A stretch of 64,000 bases of DNA from Aureibaculum algae (GCF_006065315.1 NZ_CP040749.1:5104959-5168958), one strand, 5' to 3'. Shown: positions 18,321-27,947, counted from the first letter of the stretch. A program made the numbers and translations. The notes: a model not told the origin generated them from the letters alone.

Positions 18321-19268
18321 TTATTCTTCAATATTTTTATCATTATTCTTTTTTAACTCTGCTTTTTTCATGGCTTCACCAATTTGGTTACTAGCTGTAA
18401 AAGAAGCTACCATATTGTTAAGCATATCGCTACCAGCTTGTGGCGAATTAGGTAATAATATTAAGTTAGAATTGGTATGTTCACCAATAGATTGTAATGT
18501 ATCATAGTGCTGCGTAACCACAATTAATGCCGAGGCTTCTTGCGAATTAATTCCTACTTTATTTAATACTTCAACAGATTCTTCTAAACCACGTGCAATT
18601 TCTCTACGTTGGTCTGCAATACCTTGTCCCTGTAAACGCTTACTTTCTGCTTCTGCTTTTGCTTTTTCAACAATTAAAATTCTTGCAGCATCACCTTCAT
18701 ATTGTGCAGCAGTTTTTTCTCTATCAGCAGCGTTAATACGGTTCATAGCTACTTTTACTTGTGCATCTGGATCAATATCTGTTACTAACGTTTTAATTAT
18801 ATCAAAACCATAATCTAACATGGCATCTTTTAATTCTTTTTTTACAGCAATAGCAATATCATCTTTTTTAACAAATACGTCATCCAATTTCATTTTAGGT
18901 ACTTCGGCACGTACAACATCAAATACATAACTCGTAATTTGATCGTGTGGATACTCCAACTTATAAAATGCTTCATAAACTTTTTCTCTTATAATTACAT
19001 ATTGTACAGAAACTTTAAGTTTTACAAATACATCATCTAAGGTTTTAGTTTCCACAATTACATCTAATTGCTGAATTTTTAAGCTGACTTTACCAGCTAT
19101 TTTATCTATAAAAGGTATTTTTAATTGAAATCCTGAGTGTCTTATACTTAAAAATCTACCGAATCTTTCAATAATCGCAACAGTTTGCTGTTTTACGATG
19201 AAAATTGAGGCGAAAAAAATTATTAATACAATAAAAATATAAGGAATGTATCCAATATATGCTTCCAT
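18321..19268 (-). CDS. SPFH/band 7 (stomatin-like) membrane protein
   Basis: 315 residues. One N-terminal membrane helix (about 6-25) precedes the SPFH/band-7 domain (about 26-200: VAIIERFGRFLSIRHSGFQL ... VRAEVPKMKLDDVF). An Ala/Glu-rich coiled-coil follows (AEAESKRLQGQGIADQRREI region, about 215-245). Such proteins form large oligomeric rings in membrane microdomains and can influence membrane proteases. It stands alone; no NfeD-type partner is adjacent, which distinguishes it from the usual stomatin operon. Confidence 0.93.
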   Translation of the reverse strand: MEAYIGYIPYIFIVLIIFFASIFIVKQQTVAIIERFGRFLSIRHSGFQLKIPFIDKIAGKVSLKIQQLDVIVETKTLDDVFVKLKVSVQYVIIREKVYEAFYKLEYPHDQITSYVFDVVRAEVPKMKLDDVFVKKDDIAIAVKKELKDAMLDYGFDIIKTLVTDIDPDAQVKVAMNRINAADREKTAAQYEGDAARILIVEKAKAEAESKRLQGQGIADQRREIARGLEESVEVLNKVGINSQEASALIVVTQHYDTLQSIGEHTNSNLILLPNSPQAGSDMLNNMVASFTASNQIGEAMKKAELKKNNDKNIEE

Positions 19269-19350
19269 AGTGTTTTTTGTTTAAGGTTAAAAAGTTTAAG
19301 TTGATAAAGTTAATGATAATTCTGTATTTTTGATGGATAAAGTATAAATA

Positions 19351-19704
19351 ATGAAAAAAGTTGTAGGGATTATTGTTGCTATAGCGGCTGTTTTATTAAT
19401 TGGTTATTTTCTATTTGTTTATTACGCCACTTACAGTGAAGGTTTTAGATCAGGAGAATTGATAAAAATTACGCATAAAGGACTATTATTTAAAACGTGG
19501 GAAGGTGAAATAAGCCAAGGTGTATCTGAATCACAACATTTTAGTTTTTCTGTAGAAGGCTCTGAAGATGAGGTTATTCAACAACTAAAAGATATGCAAG
19601 GGCAACAGGTAAAATTGACTTATAAAGAGCGTTTTGCCACATTTCCATGGTTGGGTGATACCAAGTATTTTGTTACTGAAGTAGAAAAAACGATTAGAGA
19701 ATAG
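19351..19704 (+). CDS. Conserved membrane-anchored protein, function unknown
   Basis: 117 residues. One N-terminal hydrophobic helix (about 4-25) anchors a small beta-rich domain (GFRSGELIKITHKGLLFKTW, then an SFSVEG segment and a TYKERFATFPWLGDTKYFVT end). Close relatives in Flavobacteriaceae are often labelled 6-phosphogluconate dehydrogenase, as I recall, but there is no Rossmann motif and the length is far too short, so that name should not be used. It is followed 19 bp later by a thioesterase gene and may be cotranscribed with it. Confidence 0.7.
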   Translation: MKKVVGIIVAIAAVLLIGYFLFVYYATYSEGFRSGELIKITHKGLLFKTWEGEISQGVSESQHFSFSVEGSEDEVIQQLKDMQGQQVKLTYKERFATFPWLGDTKYFVTEVEKTIRE

Positions 19705-19723
19705 CTTATTAGATAAAGATAAT

Positions 19724-20269
19724 ATGACATCAAAATTTAAAACATCATCTGATTCTGAGATTATTTTAACAGAATTAATGCAACCAAATTATTCTAATTT
19801 TAGTGGTAAAATTCATGGTGGGTTTATTTTGTCATTAATGGATAAAGCTGCTTTTGCCTGTGCATCTAAATATTCTGGACAGTATTGTGTAACGGCATCA
19901 GTGAATAGGGTCGATTTTTTAAACCCTATTGAAGTGGGAGAGTTGGTAACCATGAAAGCTCAAATAAATTACGTTGGTAATACTTCTATGGTGGTTGGTA
20001 TTCGTGTGGAATCTCAAAACATACAAACAGGTGAGATCAAACATTGTAATTCTTCTTACTTTTCTATGGTTGCTAAAGACGAAAAGGGAAAAAATGTAAA
20101 GGTCCCTGGGTTAATTATTAGAAATAATAATGAAATGAGAAGGTTTTTAAGATCTATTAAAAGATTAAAATCAAGTAATGAAAGAGATCAAGAATTTAAA
20201 CTAGAAAATTTTAATCCTGATCTTTATAAAAATCACCTAGATTCTTACAATATTAAATTTCAATATTAA
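19724..20269 (+). CDS. Acyl-CoA thioesterase, hotdog fold (YciA-like)
   Basis: 181 residues. The hotdog core is visible: QPNYSNFSGKIHGGFILSLM (about 25-44) with the central-helix start after HGG, VTASVNRVDFLNPIEVGELV, and INYVGNTSMVVGIRVESQNI. This matches acyl-CoA thioesterases of the 4HBT/BFIT type. It hydrolyses acyl-CoA to free acid and CoA; chain length is unknown. A 50-residue charged C-terminal tail follows the fold. Confidence 0.87.
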   Translation: MTSKFKTSSDSEIILTELMQPNYSNFSGKIHGGFILSLMDKAAFACASKYSGQYCVTASVNRVDFLNPIEVGELVTMKAQINYVGNTSMVVGIRVESQNIQTGEIKHCNSSYFSMVAKDEKGKNVKVPGLIIRNNNEMRRFLRSIKRLKSSNERDQEFKLENFNPDLYKNHLDSYNIKFQY

Positions 20270-20349
20270 TTTTTAATCAAAAGCACAGAACCTAACAAGG
20301 TTTAAAAGATTTAGAATAAATTCCCTAACTTATTATTATTAATTTCATG

Positions 20350-21903
20350 TTAGAGATTCTTTATTGCTCTTTGAATGCGTTCTATAGTGTCTTCCTTACC
20401 AATTAAGTTCATTATATCAAAAATATGAGGACCTTGCATCGCTCCGACTAAACTCAATCGTAACGGTTGCATAACCTTACCAAATCCAATTTCTTTGTTT
20501 GTAATCCATTCTTTTACAATAGTCTCAATATTATTTGAAGTAAAATCTTGTATTGGGCTAAGCACTGAAACTAATTCATTCATTAATTCTGGAGTACCTT
20601 CTTTCCATTGTTTTTTGGCTTTATCATCATAAGATGTTGGGGCAATAAAAAAGAAACTACCTAAGCTCAATAAGTCAGAAACAAAAGTGGCTCTCTCTTT
20701 TATTAATGAAACTACTTGTTTGATATAGTTTTTATCCTCTAAATGTTTGGCTGTTTTTTTAAATGATTCCATTAAAATTGGATTGGAATTCATTGCTAAA
20801 ATATGAAGAGAGAACAAATCAGCTAATTCATCATCATTTTTTAGTTGCAGGTATTGTTGGTTAAACCATTTCGTTTTGTCCGGATTAAATTTTGCACCAG
20901 CTTTACTTACATGTTTTAGACTAAAAGAGTTGATAAGTTCTTCTAATGAATAAATTTCTTTTTCAGAACCGCTACCTTCGTTCCAGCCTAATAAAGCTAA
21001 CATATTAACAACAGCTTCTGGAAAATAACCATCTTCTTTGTATCCACGTGAAACATCTCCGTTATTTCGCCATTCCAATGGAAAAACAGGAAAGCCTAAT
21101 TTGTCACCATCACGTTTGCTTAATTTACCTTTACCTTCTGGTTTTAGAATAAGAGGTAAGTGAGCAAATTCTGGAGCATCCCAACCAAAGGCTCTATACA
21201 ATAATATGTGTAATGCCATTGAAGGCAACCATTCTTCACCACGTATAACATGACTTATTTCCATTAAATGATCATCTACAATATTTGCTAAATGGTAGGT
21301 TGGCATTCCGTCCGATTTGAACAAAATTTTATCATCCAACACATTGGTATCAATTGTTATTTCTCCTCTAATAATATCATTGAGTAACAACGTCTCATTT
21401 TCGGGCGATTTAAAACGAATTACATACTTTTCACCAGAATCAATTCTTTTTTTAACTTCATCTGCATCAAGCGATAATGAATTGTCTAATTTTAACCGGT
21501 TATGCCAGTTGTATATAAATGTTTTACCCTTAGCTTCATGGTCTTTTCTATGAAAATCTAATTTTTCAGAAGTATCAAAAGCATAGTAGGCATTACCATT
21601 TGCAATTAATGTATCAATATGTTTTTTATAAATTTCTTTACGTTCAGATTGTCGGTATGGTCCGTGGTTTCCACCAATTTCAGGTCCTTCATCAAAAGGA
21701 AAATTAAGCCAATTAAGAGCATCTACTATATATTTTTCAGCACCTTCTACATAACGGTTTTGGTCAGTATCCTCAATTCGTAGAATAAAAGTACCACCAT
21801 TATTTTTAGCAAATAAATAATTGAATAATGCGGTTCTAACACCACCAATATGTAATGGTCCTGTTGGACTAGGAGCAAATCTTACCCGTACGTTGTTAAT
21901 CAT
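20350..21903 (-). CDS. gltX: Glutamyl-tRNA synthetase
   Basis: 517 residues from the ATG at 21903 (MINNVRVRFAPSPTGPLHIG); a TTG seven codons upstream is less likely. HIGH-type motif HIGG sits in the first 20 residues, with RIEDTDQNR after it. The KMSKS-type loop is KLSKRDG near residue 265, and the C-terminal anticodon-binding helical domain is complete. It charges tRNA-Glu. The coding sequence contains a partial parS-like sequence at 21040-21055. Confidence 0.98.
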   Translation of the reverse strand: MINNVRVRFAPSPTGPLHIGGVRTALFNYLFAKNNGGTFILRIEDTDQNRYVEGAEKYIVDALNWLNFPFDEGPEIGGNHGPYRQSERKEIYKKHIDTLIANGNAYYAFDTSEKLDFHRKDHEAKGKTFIYNWHNRLKLDNSLSLDADEVKKRIDSGEKYVIRFKSPENETLLLNDIIRGEITIDTNVLDDKILFKSDGMPTYHLANIVDDHLMEISHVIRGEEWLPSMALHILLYRAFGWDAPEFAHLPLILKPEGKGKLSKRDGDKLGFPVFPLEWRNNGDVSRGYKEDGYFPEAVVNMLALLGWNEGSGSEKEIYSLEELINSFSLKHVSKAGAKFNPDKTKWFNQQYLQLKNDDELADLFSLHILAMNSNPILMESFKKTAKHLEDKNYIKQVVSLIKERATFVSDLLSLGSFFFIAPTSYDDKAKKQWKEGTPELMNELVSVLSPIQDFTSNNIETIVKEWITNKEIGFGKVMQPLRLSLVGAMQGPHIFDIMNLIGKEDTIERIQRAIKNL

Positions 21904-22030
21904 TTCGTTAAAATTAGAGTGCAAAGATAGTATTTGACAATGAAAATGCTATTTTTGAGTTTAAATATCTTTTACTTAAAATTCCAATCTGCTAACGTAG
22001 TGGCACTAAGGTTTACTATTAAATTTATAA

Positions 22031-22903
22031 ATGAATAAAAAAACGCTAATAACTTCTATTTTACTCTTGGTTGCTTTTTATAGCTTTTCACAAAATGAAA
22101 AACTTGATGATGAGAAGTTGAGCATTAATAAAGGGCGACCCAATTATATTGGAGTTACCATGGGTTTTGGTGCTGGAAACTTTAGAGATTTTGCTACTTC
22201 ACCACTTATTTATAATGGAAATCCTTTTTATTTATCATTGTCAACATTAAAAATGGACAATAAAAGAGAGACGGAATCTGTGTTTTCTTTTGCTTTTGGC
22301 AACTATAATAGTATTTATAACAATCATTCAGCAAGCAGTAATGTTTATATTTTTTCTCTTTTTCATTCAGAGTTGTTTCAACTAAATAAGTTGAGTTCTG
22401 AAAAATGGAATGTAAAAATTGGAGGGTTATTAAATGCTACAGCTAATTTGAGATTTAATCCGTCACTTTTAAATAATGATTTTGGTTATGAAATAATCCC
22501 AACTTTATTTGGTTCTATGAAAGTTACTAGAGATATAAGTCGCGAAAGAGTAAAGAACAAAAAGTTCTTATTTATAAAATACAAACTAAAATCAACATCA
22601 AGAAATTTAGCATTTAAACTGAATGTTGGATTGATAAATAGTGCTTATCGCAATGGTTATGTATATACAGGCCAATCTTCAATTTTAAATGAACTCAAAG
22701 CATTTGATGATTATCAATTTAAATTTTTTTCAGGGTTTCGGATGAATACGGTTTTAGATTATACGGTTGCTTTGAAAAATAAGAATAAAATTCAATTTTC
22801 TTATTTATGGGATGCTTATAAAACCGGAGGTGATTTTAATAAATTAGAAATGGCTCAGCATACATTTAAGATTACATTATTATTTAATACCAATAATAAA
22901 TAA
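22031..22903 (+). CDS. Predicted outer-membrane beta-barrel-type protein, unknown function
   Basis: 290 residues with a signal peptide cleaved near FYSFSQ (residue 21). The mature part alternates hydrophobic and polar residues in strands (for example GVTMGFGAGNFRDF, LAFKLNVGLINSAY and the last strand HTFKITLLFNTN, with an aromatic near the C-terminus). This is the pattern of a small outer-membrane barrel. I do not recognise a family. It precedes an S41 peptidase gene on the same strand by about 120 bp, which may be a functional pair. Confidence 0.7.
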   Translation: MNKKTLITSILLLVAFYSFSQNEKLDDEKLSINKGRPNYIGVTMGFGAGNFRDFATSPLIYNGNPFYLSLSTLKMDNKRETESVFSFAFGNYNSIYNNHSASSNVYIFSLFHSELFQLNKLSSEKWNVKIGGLLNATANLRFNPSLLNNDFGYEIIPTLFGSMKVTRDISRERVKNKKFLFIKYKLKSTSRNLAFKLNVGLINSAYRNGYVYTGQSSILNELKAFDDYQFKFFSGFRMNTVLDYTVALKNKNKIQFSYLWDAYKTGGDFNKLEMAQHTFKITLLFNTNNK

Positions 22904-23020
22904 GCATATATTAGGTAATTACTGCTTTTCGCTGAAATTTCTCAAGGAAGCAAAATAGAAATGATGTATTTTAAACATTTAAGTAATAGAAAATTTGGAG
23001 GTTGGATTAATTTTATTGAC

Positions 23021-24019
23021 ATGAAAAAATTAATAATATGTATTGCATTATGTTCACTCTTTTCTTGTGAAAAGGCATTGTTTGAAGAGGATATGGCATC
23101 GACTGATCCTAAGGTTAATTTTGAATACTTGTGGAAGGAATGCAATGAAAAATATTCATATTTTGAATTGAAAAACATTGATTGGGATGCAATAAAATCA
23201 AAATATGAGGTGAAAATATTTGATGGAATGTCTCAAGATTCTTTATTTAATGTTTTGGGAGCCATGTTAACTGAATTAAAAGATGACCATACAAATTTAA
23301 TTTCGAACTTTAATGTTTCTAAGTTTGGGGTAAAATATTTAGGTCAAGATAATTTTGATTGGAGAATTATTGAAGATCATTATTTAAACCAAGATTATTA
23401 TACTTCTGGACCATTTAAACATAATTTTATAGACAATGGTAATATTGGTTATGTGCGTTTTGCATCGTTTCCGGGTACCATTGATGGAGCTAATTTTGGG
23501 TTTGTTTTAAATAGATATAAGAATACGAAAGGACTTATTTTAGATTTAAGAGAAAATGGAGGAGGAGCTGTTAGTGATGTGTTTAATTTGTTAAATAGAT
23601 TTGTTGAAAGTAAGACTTTAATTAATTATTCAAGAATTAAGTCGGGACCTGAACATAACGATTTTTCTGAAGACGAACCGGTTTATATTTCACCTTACAA
23701 TGGAATAAGATATAAAAACAAGGTTGCGGTGTTAACTGATAGAGGTACTTATAGTGCAGGCTCTTTTACTGCTCTCGCAACTAAGGCACTTCCTAATTTG
23801 ATGCTCATTGGAGATACTACTGGTGGCGGTTTAGGTTTACCCAATGGAGGACAGTTACCTAATGGATGGTTTTATCGATTTTCTGTAACACAGGCGTTAA
23901 CATTAGATAAAAATCCTGATTATGAAAATGGTGTTCCACCCGATATAAAAGTACTTTTTAATTGGGGTGATTTAACAAAAGATGAAATTATTGAACGTAG
24001 CATCTTAGAATTACAATAA
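23021..24019 (+). CDS. S41 family peptidase lipoprotein
   Basis: 332 residues from the ATG at 23021; an upstream ATG at 22961 would bury the signal peptide. The lipobox CSLFSC gives a lipoprotein. The mature chain has a short N-terminal helical domain (about 30-100), then the tail-specific protease core: GNIGYVRFASF, LDLRENGGGAV (about 180) and the catalytic-type segment TYSAGSFTALATKA with Ser245. No clear PDZ domain is visible, so it resembles tricorn-core or interphotoreceptor-type S41 members. Probably anchored at the outer or inner membrane facing the periplasm. Confidence 0.88.
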   Translation: MKKLIICIALCSLFSCEKALFEEDMASTDPKVNFEYLWKECNEKYSYFELKNIDWDAIKSKYEVKIFDGMSQDSLFNVLGAMLTELKDDHTNLISNFNVSKFGVKYLGQDNFDWRIIEDHYLNQDYYTSGPFKHNFIDNGNIGYVRFASFPGTIDGANFGFVLNRYKNTKGLILDLRENGGGAVSDVFNLLNRFVESKTLINYSRIKSGPEHNDFSEDEPVYISPYNGIRYKNKVAVLTDRGTYSAGSFTALATKALPNLMLIGDTTGGGLGLPNGGQLPNGWFYRFSVTQALTLDKNPDYENGVPPDIKVLFNWGDLTKDEIIERSILELQ

Positions 24020-24024
24020 ATTTG
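23991..24024 (+). promoter_or_regulatory. Candidate promoter of the DUF4175-ybeY operon
   Basis: TTG at 23991-23993, a 23-bp spacer and TAAATTTG at 24017-24024 match the Bacteroidota promoter. The -7 element begins at the stop codon of the S41 peptidase gene and leaves a leader of about 30 nt before the TTG start at 24063. Confidence 0.4.
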
Positions 24025-24062
24025 CGTTTCTTAAGATAAAACAACAATAAGAAAAAAGAAAT

Positions 24063-27000
24063 TTGAATAACTTCAATAACATACAACAAAAATTACAACA
24101 GTTCATTAAAAAGTACTATACCAATGAATTGATAAAAGGACTCATATTATTTATATCCTTTGGTTTACTGTATTTTTTAATTACTGTATTTATTGAGTAC
24201 TTTTTATGGTTGCCACCATTTGCAAGAAGTGTGTTGTTTTTTGTTTTTATTGCTGTAGAGCTTGGTTTATTTATAAAATTTATTGCCATTCCTTTAGCAA
24301 AGTTATTTGGTTTACAAAAAGGAATATCTTTATCAGAGGCTTCTTTTATAATAGGTAAACATTTTTCTGAGGTTGATGATAAATTGTTAAATGTATTGCA
24401 ACTAAATGAGGATAAAAATCAATCAGAATTATTATTGGCTAGTATTGAACAAAAATCCAAAAATTTAGAGCCGATACCGTTTATAAATGCAATCAGTTTC
24501 AAAGGAAATATTAAATATCTTAAATATTTATCCATTCCAATTTTAATATGGATTTTTATGTTACTTACAGGTAACAATTCAATATTTAATGAAAGTTTTG
24601 ATAGGGTAGTTCATTATAAAACTGCTTATGAACCACCTGCTCCTTTTTCTTTTGTAGTATTAAATGATAAGTTGCAAGATGTAGAAGGACAACCATTTAA
24701 TTTGATTGTTGCAACGGAAGGAAGTGTTGTACCTGAAAATGTAACTATTCATTTCAACAATGAGAGTTATATGTTAAAAGATTTGAATGGTAATTTTACG
24801 CATCAATTCAATAACCTAAAGGAACCAATAGAATTTTATTTAGAGGCTAATGATGTACGATCTAGGCCATATCAATTAGAGGTTTTAAGAACCCCAAATG
24901 TTACTGGGTTCGAAATGTATATGAATTATCCTGCATATACAGGAAAGAAGGATGAACTTATTAAAAACACAGGTAATGCTGTTATTCCTGAAGGATCTAC
25001 AGTAACCTGGAATATAACTACAAAAGCGACTGATTCAATGAAATTTGTATCCGAAAAGAGGAATGCATTTACACTGAAGTCTGATAATAATTTTTCTATT
25101 TCTAAACGGGTTAGTAATACTTTGAACTATCAAATAACAACCTCTAACCGTGGTTTAAAAGATTATGAAAAACTTGATTATACACTGCAAGTAATTAAGG
25201 ATGAATATCCGAAAATTGAAGTAAAATCAGATATTGATTCAGTAAGTAGAGGTCCTGTACAATTTGTAGGACAATTGAGTGATGATTATGGACTTAAGAA
25301 GCTTCAATTGGTCTATTATGATGTGAAAAATAAAAAAGCATTGCAAATAGCACCGATTAATGTTAATAAATCAACCTTTGAAGAGTTTTACTATATTTTT
25401 TCACCTGAGATATTGAAGATTGATTTGGGTAAAGCTTATGAAATGTATTTTGAGGTTTATGATAATGATGGTTCAAATGGGAGTAAGGTAACAAAAAGTC
25501 AAATATTTGCTTATTATAATAAAACACAGCAAGAAATTACGGATGATTTACTAAAAGAACAAAAACAGAATTTAGAAGAGCTTAATAAGATAAATAATAA
25601 TAGTGAAAAACTGAATAAGGAGTTAGATGAGTTCTCTAAGAAGTTAAGAAAGAAGTCTGACTTAAATTGGAATGATAAAAAGGAATTTGATCAGTTTTTA
25701 AAAAGGCAAGAGCAGTATAAACAAATGCAAGAAAAACATACTGAAAACTTGAAAGAGAATTTAGATGAACAAGAGCGAAATGATGAAAATGCTGAAATTA
25801 AAGACAAAAAGGAAGTGTTAAAAAAACGCATTGAGGAGGTACAAGAACTTCAAGAGAAAAATAATTTGTTAGATCAATTAAAAAAAATGTCTGAAAAGCT
25901 TGAAAAAGAAGAGATGTTGAATAAATTGGATAAACTAACAGAACAGAACAAACAAGAAAAAAAGACGCTGGAAAGATTGTTAGAACTATCTAAACGATTT
26001 TTTGTTGAGAAAAAGGCAGCACAAATCACTCAGAAATTGGATTCTTTGTCTGGCAAGCAAGAAGAAGAATCTAAAAAAGAAGAAAGTAAAATACAAGATC
26101 AAAAAGAACTTAATAAGGAATTTGAATCCATAAAAAAGGATTTTGAGGAATTGAGAAAACAAAATGAAAATTTAGCTCAACCAATGAAATTTCCTGATAC
26201 TAAACAAGAAGAAAAGATAATTGAAGAGCTGATGGAAAGAGCTAAGGAAAATTTAGAAAATAAAGAAGCTCAAGAGAATAGTTCAAATAAGCCAGATCAA
26301 AACGATCAAAGAAAAAAGGATGCTAAGACCAATCAAAAAGCAGCTGCAAAAAAACAAAAAGAATTAAGTAAAAAGATGGGTGGTGCTATGATGGAAATGC
26401 AAGGGGAAATGCTTCAAGAAAACATTGATGATCTTAAGGCAATTTTGGAGAATTTATTGACATTTTCATTTGATCAAGAAAAATTATTGGATGCTTTTGA
26501 TGGTATAGACGCAAGCCATGCAGAATTTCCTAAATTGCTTAGGAAGCAACAGATAATCAAAGAAAACTTTGAGCATATCGATGATAGTTTGTATACACTT
26601 TCATTACGTGTACCACAATTAACAACAAAGATTCAAGAGGATTTGGCTGATGCTCATTATAATTTAAATAAGTCTTTAGATAATATTGCTGAAAATTATG
26701 TTGTACCGGGTAGATCGAACCAGCAGTACACCATGACCGCTGCTAATAATTTGGCGGATATGTTAAGTGATATGTTAAACAGCCTACAAAACCCTAGTAT
26801 GGGTCAAGGTAAGGGCAAAGGTGGAAAACCGGAATTTAGTCTTCCTGATATTATTAAGAAGCAAGGAGAGTTACAGGAAAAAATGAAGGAAGGTATGAAG
26901 AAGGGAGAAGGAGAAAAGAAAAAGGGTAAGGATGGTGAAAAAGGAAAAGAGGGAGAACCAAAAGGTGGTGACGGTGGAAGTGAACAAATGAGTGGTGAAC

Positions 27001-27404
27001 AATATCAAATTTATCAAGAACAGAATGCTTTGAAGGAGGCTTTAAAAGAAATGATGGGTAAAGATGGAAAAAATGGGGCAAAAGGGCAGAAGGCAATAAA
27101 ACAAATGGAACAATTGGAAAAACAATTACTAGACAAAGGTTTTAATAATGATGTTTTGCAACAGATGCAGCAGTTGGAACACGAACTTCTTAAGTTGGAG
27201 GATGCTCAGTTAGAGCAAGGTAAGGATACGAAAAGAAAGTCGGAAACTAATAAAAATAACTTTGAACAAAGAACGATTCCTGAAATTAAGGGTGATAAAC
27301 TCTTCTTTAGTAAGGATGAAATTTTAAATAGAGAACCCTTGCCTTTACGTAATAATTATAAAAAGAAAGTGCAACAGTATTTTAAAGAAACAGTAAAAGA
27401 ATGA
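24063..27404 (+). CDS. DUF4175 giant membrane protein with coiled-coil and low-complexity region
   Basis: 1,113 residues starting at TTG 24063. It is the only start possible: an in-frame stop lies at 24048 and no ATG follows soon. Two membrane helices are at about 20-45 and 52-75 and a third at about 150-170. A beta-rich extracytoplasmic part (190-485) is followed by a Lys/Glu-rich coiled coil (about 495-760), a helical block (760-890) and a GKGKGG/EKGKEGE low-complexity stretch (about 915-975). The Bacteroidota family DUF4175 has no established function. It overlaps ybeY by 4 bp (ATGA), so the two are cotranslated. Confidence 0.88.
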   Translation: MNNFNNIQQKLQQFIKKYYTNELIKGLILFISFGLLYFLITVFIEYFLWLPPFARSVLFFVFIAVELGLFIKFIAIPLAKLFGLQKGISLSEASFIIGKHFSEVDDKLLNVLQLNEDKNQSELLLASIEQKSKNLEPIPFINAISFKGNIKYLKYLSIPILIWIFMLLTGNNSIFNESFDRVVHYKTAYEPPAPFSFVVLNDKLQDVEGQPFNLIVATEGSVVPENVTIHFNNESYMLKDLNGNFTHQFNNLKEPIEFYLEANDVRSRPYQLEVLRTPNVTGFEMYMNYPAYTGKKDELIKNTGNAVIPEGSTVTWNITTKATDSMKFVSEKRNAFTLKSDNNFSISKRVSNTLNYQITTSNRGLKDYEKLDYTLQVIKDEYPKIEVKSDIDSVSRGPVQFVGQLSDDYGLKKLQLVYYDVKNKKALQIAPINVNKSTFEEFYYIFSPEILKIDLGKAYEMYFEVYDNDGSNGSKVTKSQIFAYYNKTQQEITDDLLKEQKQNLEELNKINNNSEKLNKELDEFSKKLRKKSDLNWNDKKEFDQFLKRQEQYKQMQEKHTENLKENLDEQERNDENAEIKDKKEVLKKRIEEVQELQEKNNLLDQLKKMSEKLEKEEMLNKLDKLTEQNKQEKKTLERLLELSKRFFVEKKAAQITQKLDSLSGKQEEESKKEESKIQDQKELNKEFESIKKDFEELRKQNENLAQPMKFPDTKQEEKIIEELMERAKENLENKEAQENSSNKPDQNDQRKKDAKTNQKAAAKKQKELSKKMGGAMMEMQGEMLQENIDDLKAILENLLTFSFDQEKLLDAFDGIDASHAEFPKLLRKQQIIKENFEHIDDSLYTLSLRVPQLTTKIQEDLADAHYNLNKSLDNIAENYVVPGRSNQQYTMTAANNLADMLSDMLNSLQNPSMGQGKGKGGKPEFSLPDIIKKQGELQEKMKEGMKKGEGEKKKGKDGEKGKEGEPKGGDGGSEQMSGEQYQIYQEQNALKEALKEMMGKDGKNGAKGQKAIKQMEQLEKQLLDKGFNNDVLQQMQQLEHELLKLEDAQLEQGKDTKRKSETNKNNFEQRTIPEIKGDKLFFSKDEILNREPLPLRNNYKKKVQQYFKETVKE

Positions 27405-27817
27405 TAGAATTTAATTATCAAAAGGAGTTTGAATTTAACAATTCAAATGATATAAGTAATTGGTTGTCAGAGGCTATTAGAGAGGAAAGTTACAAAGAGG
27501 ATGCTATTAATTATATCTTTTGTGATGATGAATATTTATTAGAATTGAATGTTAAACATTTAGAACACAACACGTTAACTGATATAATTACGTTTGATTA
27601 TAACCTTGGAAAATTGATAAGTTCAGATATTTTTATAAGCATTGATCGAGTGTTAGAAAATTCGGTTAAGTATGCTGTTAAGTTTGATGATGAATTAAAT
27701 CGTGTTATGATTCATGGTATACTTCATTTATGTGGTTATAAAGACAAGACAAAAGAGGAGAAGCTACTTATGCGAGAGAAAGAGGATTATTACTTATCTT
27801 TGCGGACTTTTAAATAA
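27401..27817 (+). CDS. ybeY: Endoribonuclease YbeY (16S rRNA maturation)
   Basis: 138 residues, UPF0054/YbeY family. The zinc-site motif reads HGILHLCGYKD at 105-115. His105 and His109 are present, but the canonical third His (usually HGxLHLxGYDH) is replaced by Asp at 115. I recall the same change in other Bacteroidota, so Asp may act as ligand. YbeY matures the 16S rRNA 3' end and takes part in ribosome quality control. The start ATG overlaps the DUF4175 stop by 4 bp. The 3' end contains a TATCTTTG element (27795-27802) that may drive mnmG. Confidence 0.92.
   Translation: MIEFNYQKEFEFNNSNDISNWLSEAIREESYKEDAINYIFCDDEYLLELNVKHLEHNTLTDIITFDYNLGKLISSDIFISIDRVLENSVKYAVKFDDELNRVMIHGILHLCGYKDKTKEEKLLMREKEDYYLSLRTFK
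27795..27802 (+). promoter_or_regulatory. Candidate -7 promoter element for mnmG
   Basis: TATCTTTG fits TAnnTTTG, lying in the last codons of ybeY. A transcript from here would have a leader of about 220 nt that includes the first parS site. No -33 TTG is seen. Confidence 0.3.
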
Positions 27818-27931
27818 TGTAACTCGGGATGTTTTAGATATAATGAATAACACGCTATTCATAAAGTTGATACATTTTAGAGATTTTTAACAGTAACAAC
27901 AATTATCCCATTGAGGAATAAAGGAACAGAT

Positions 27932-27947
27932 TGTTCCACGTGAAACA
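27932..27947. other. parS: parS site 1 (ParB-binding), perfect consensus
   Basis: TGTTCCACGTGAAACA is identical to the Bacillus subtilis Spo0J/ParB consensus TGTTNCACGTGAAACA. It lies in the ybeY-mnmG intergenic region, 86 bp before the mnmG start. ParB loads here as a CTP-dependent clamp to segregate the chromosome origin region. Confidence 0.93.

Noticed and set aside
18581..18599. CACGTG in the band-7 gene as a parS site
   Set aside because: The flanks (ACCACGTGCAATT) do not match the GAAACA half of the parS motif.
19351..19704. 6-phosphogluconate dehydrogenase annotation
   Set aside because: The protein is 117 residues with a membrane anchor and no Rossmann nucleotide-binding motif. The name is a common carry-over error.
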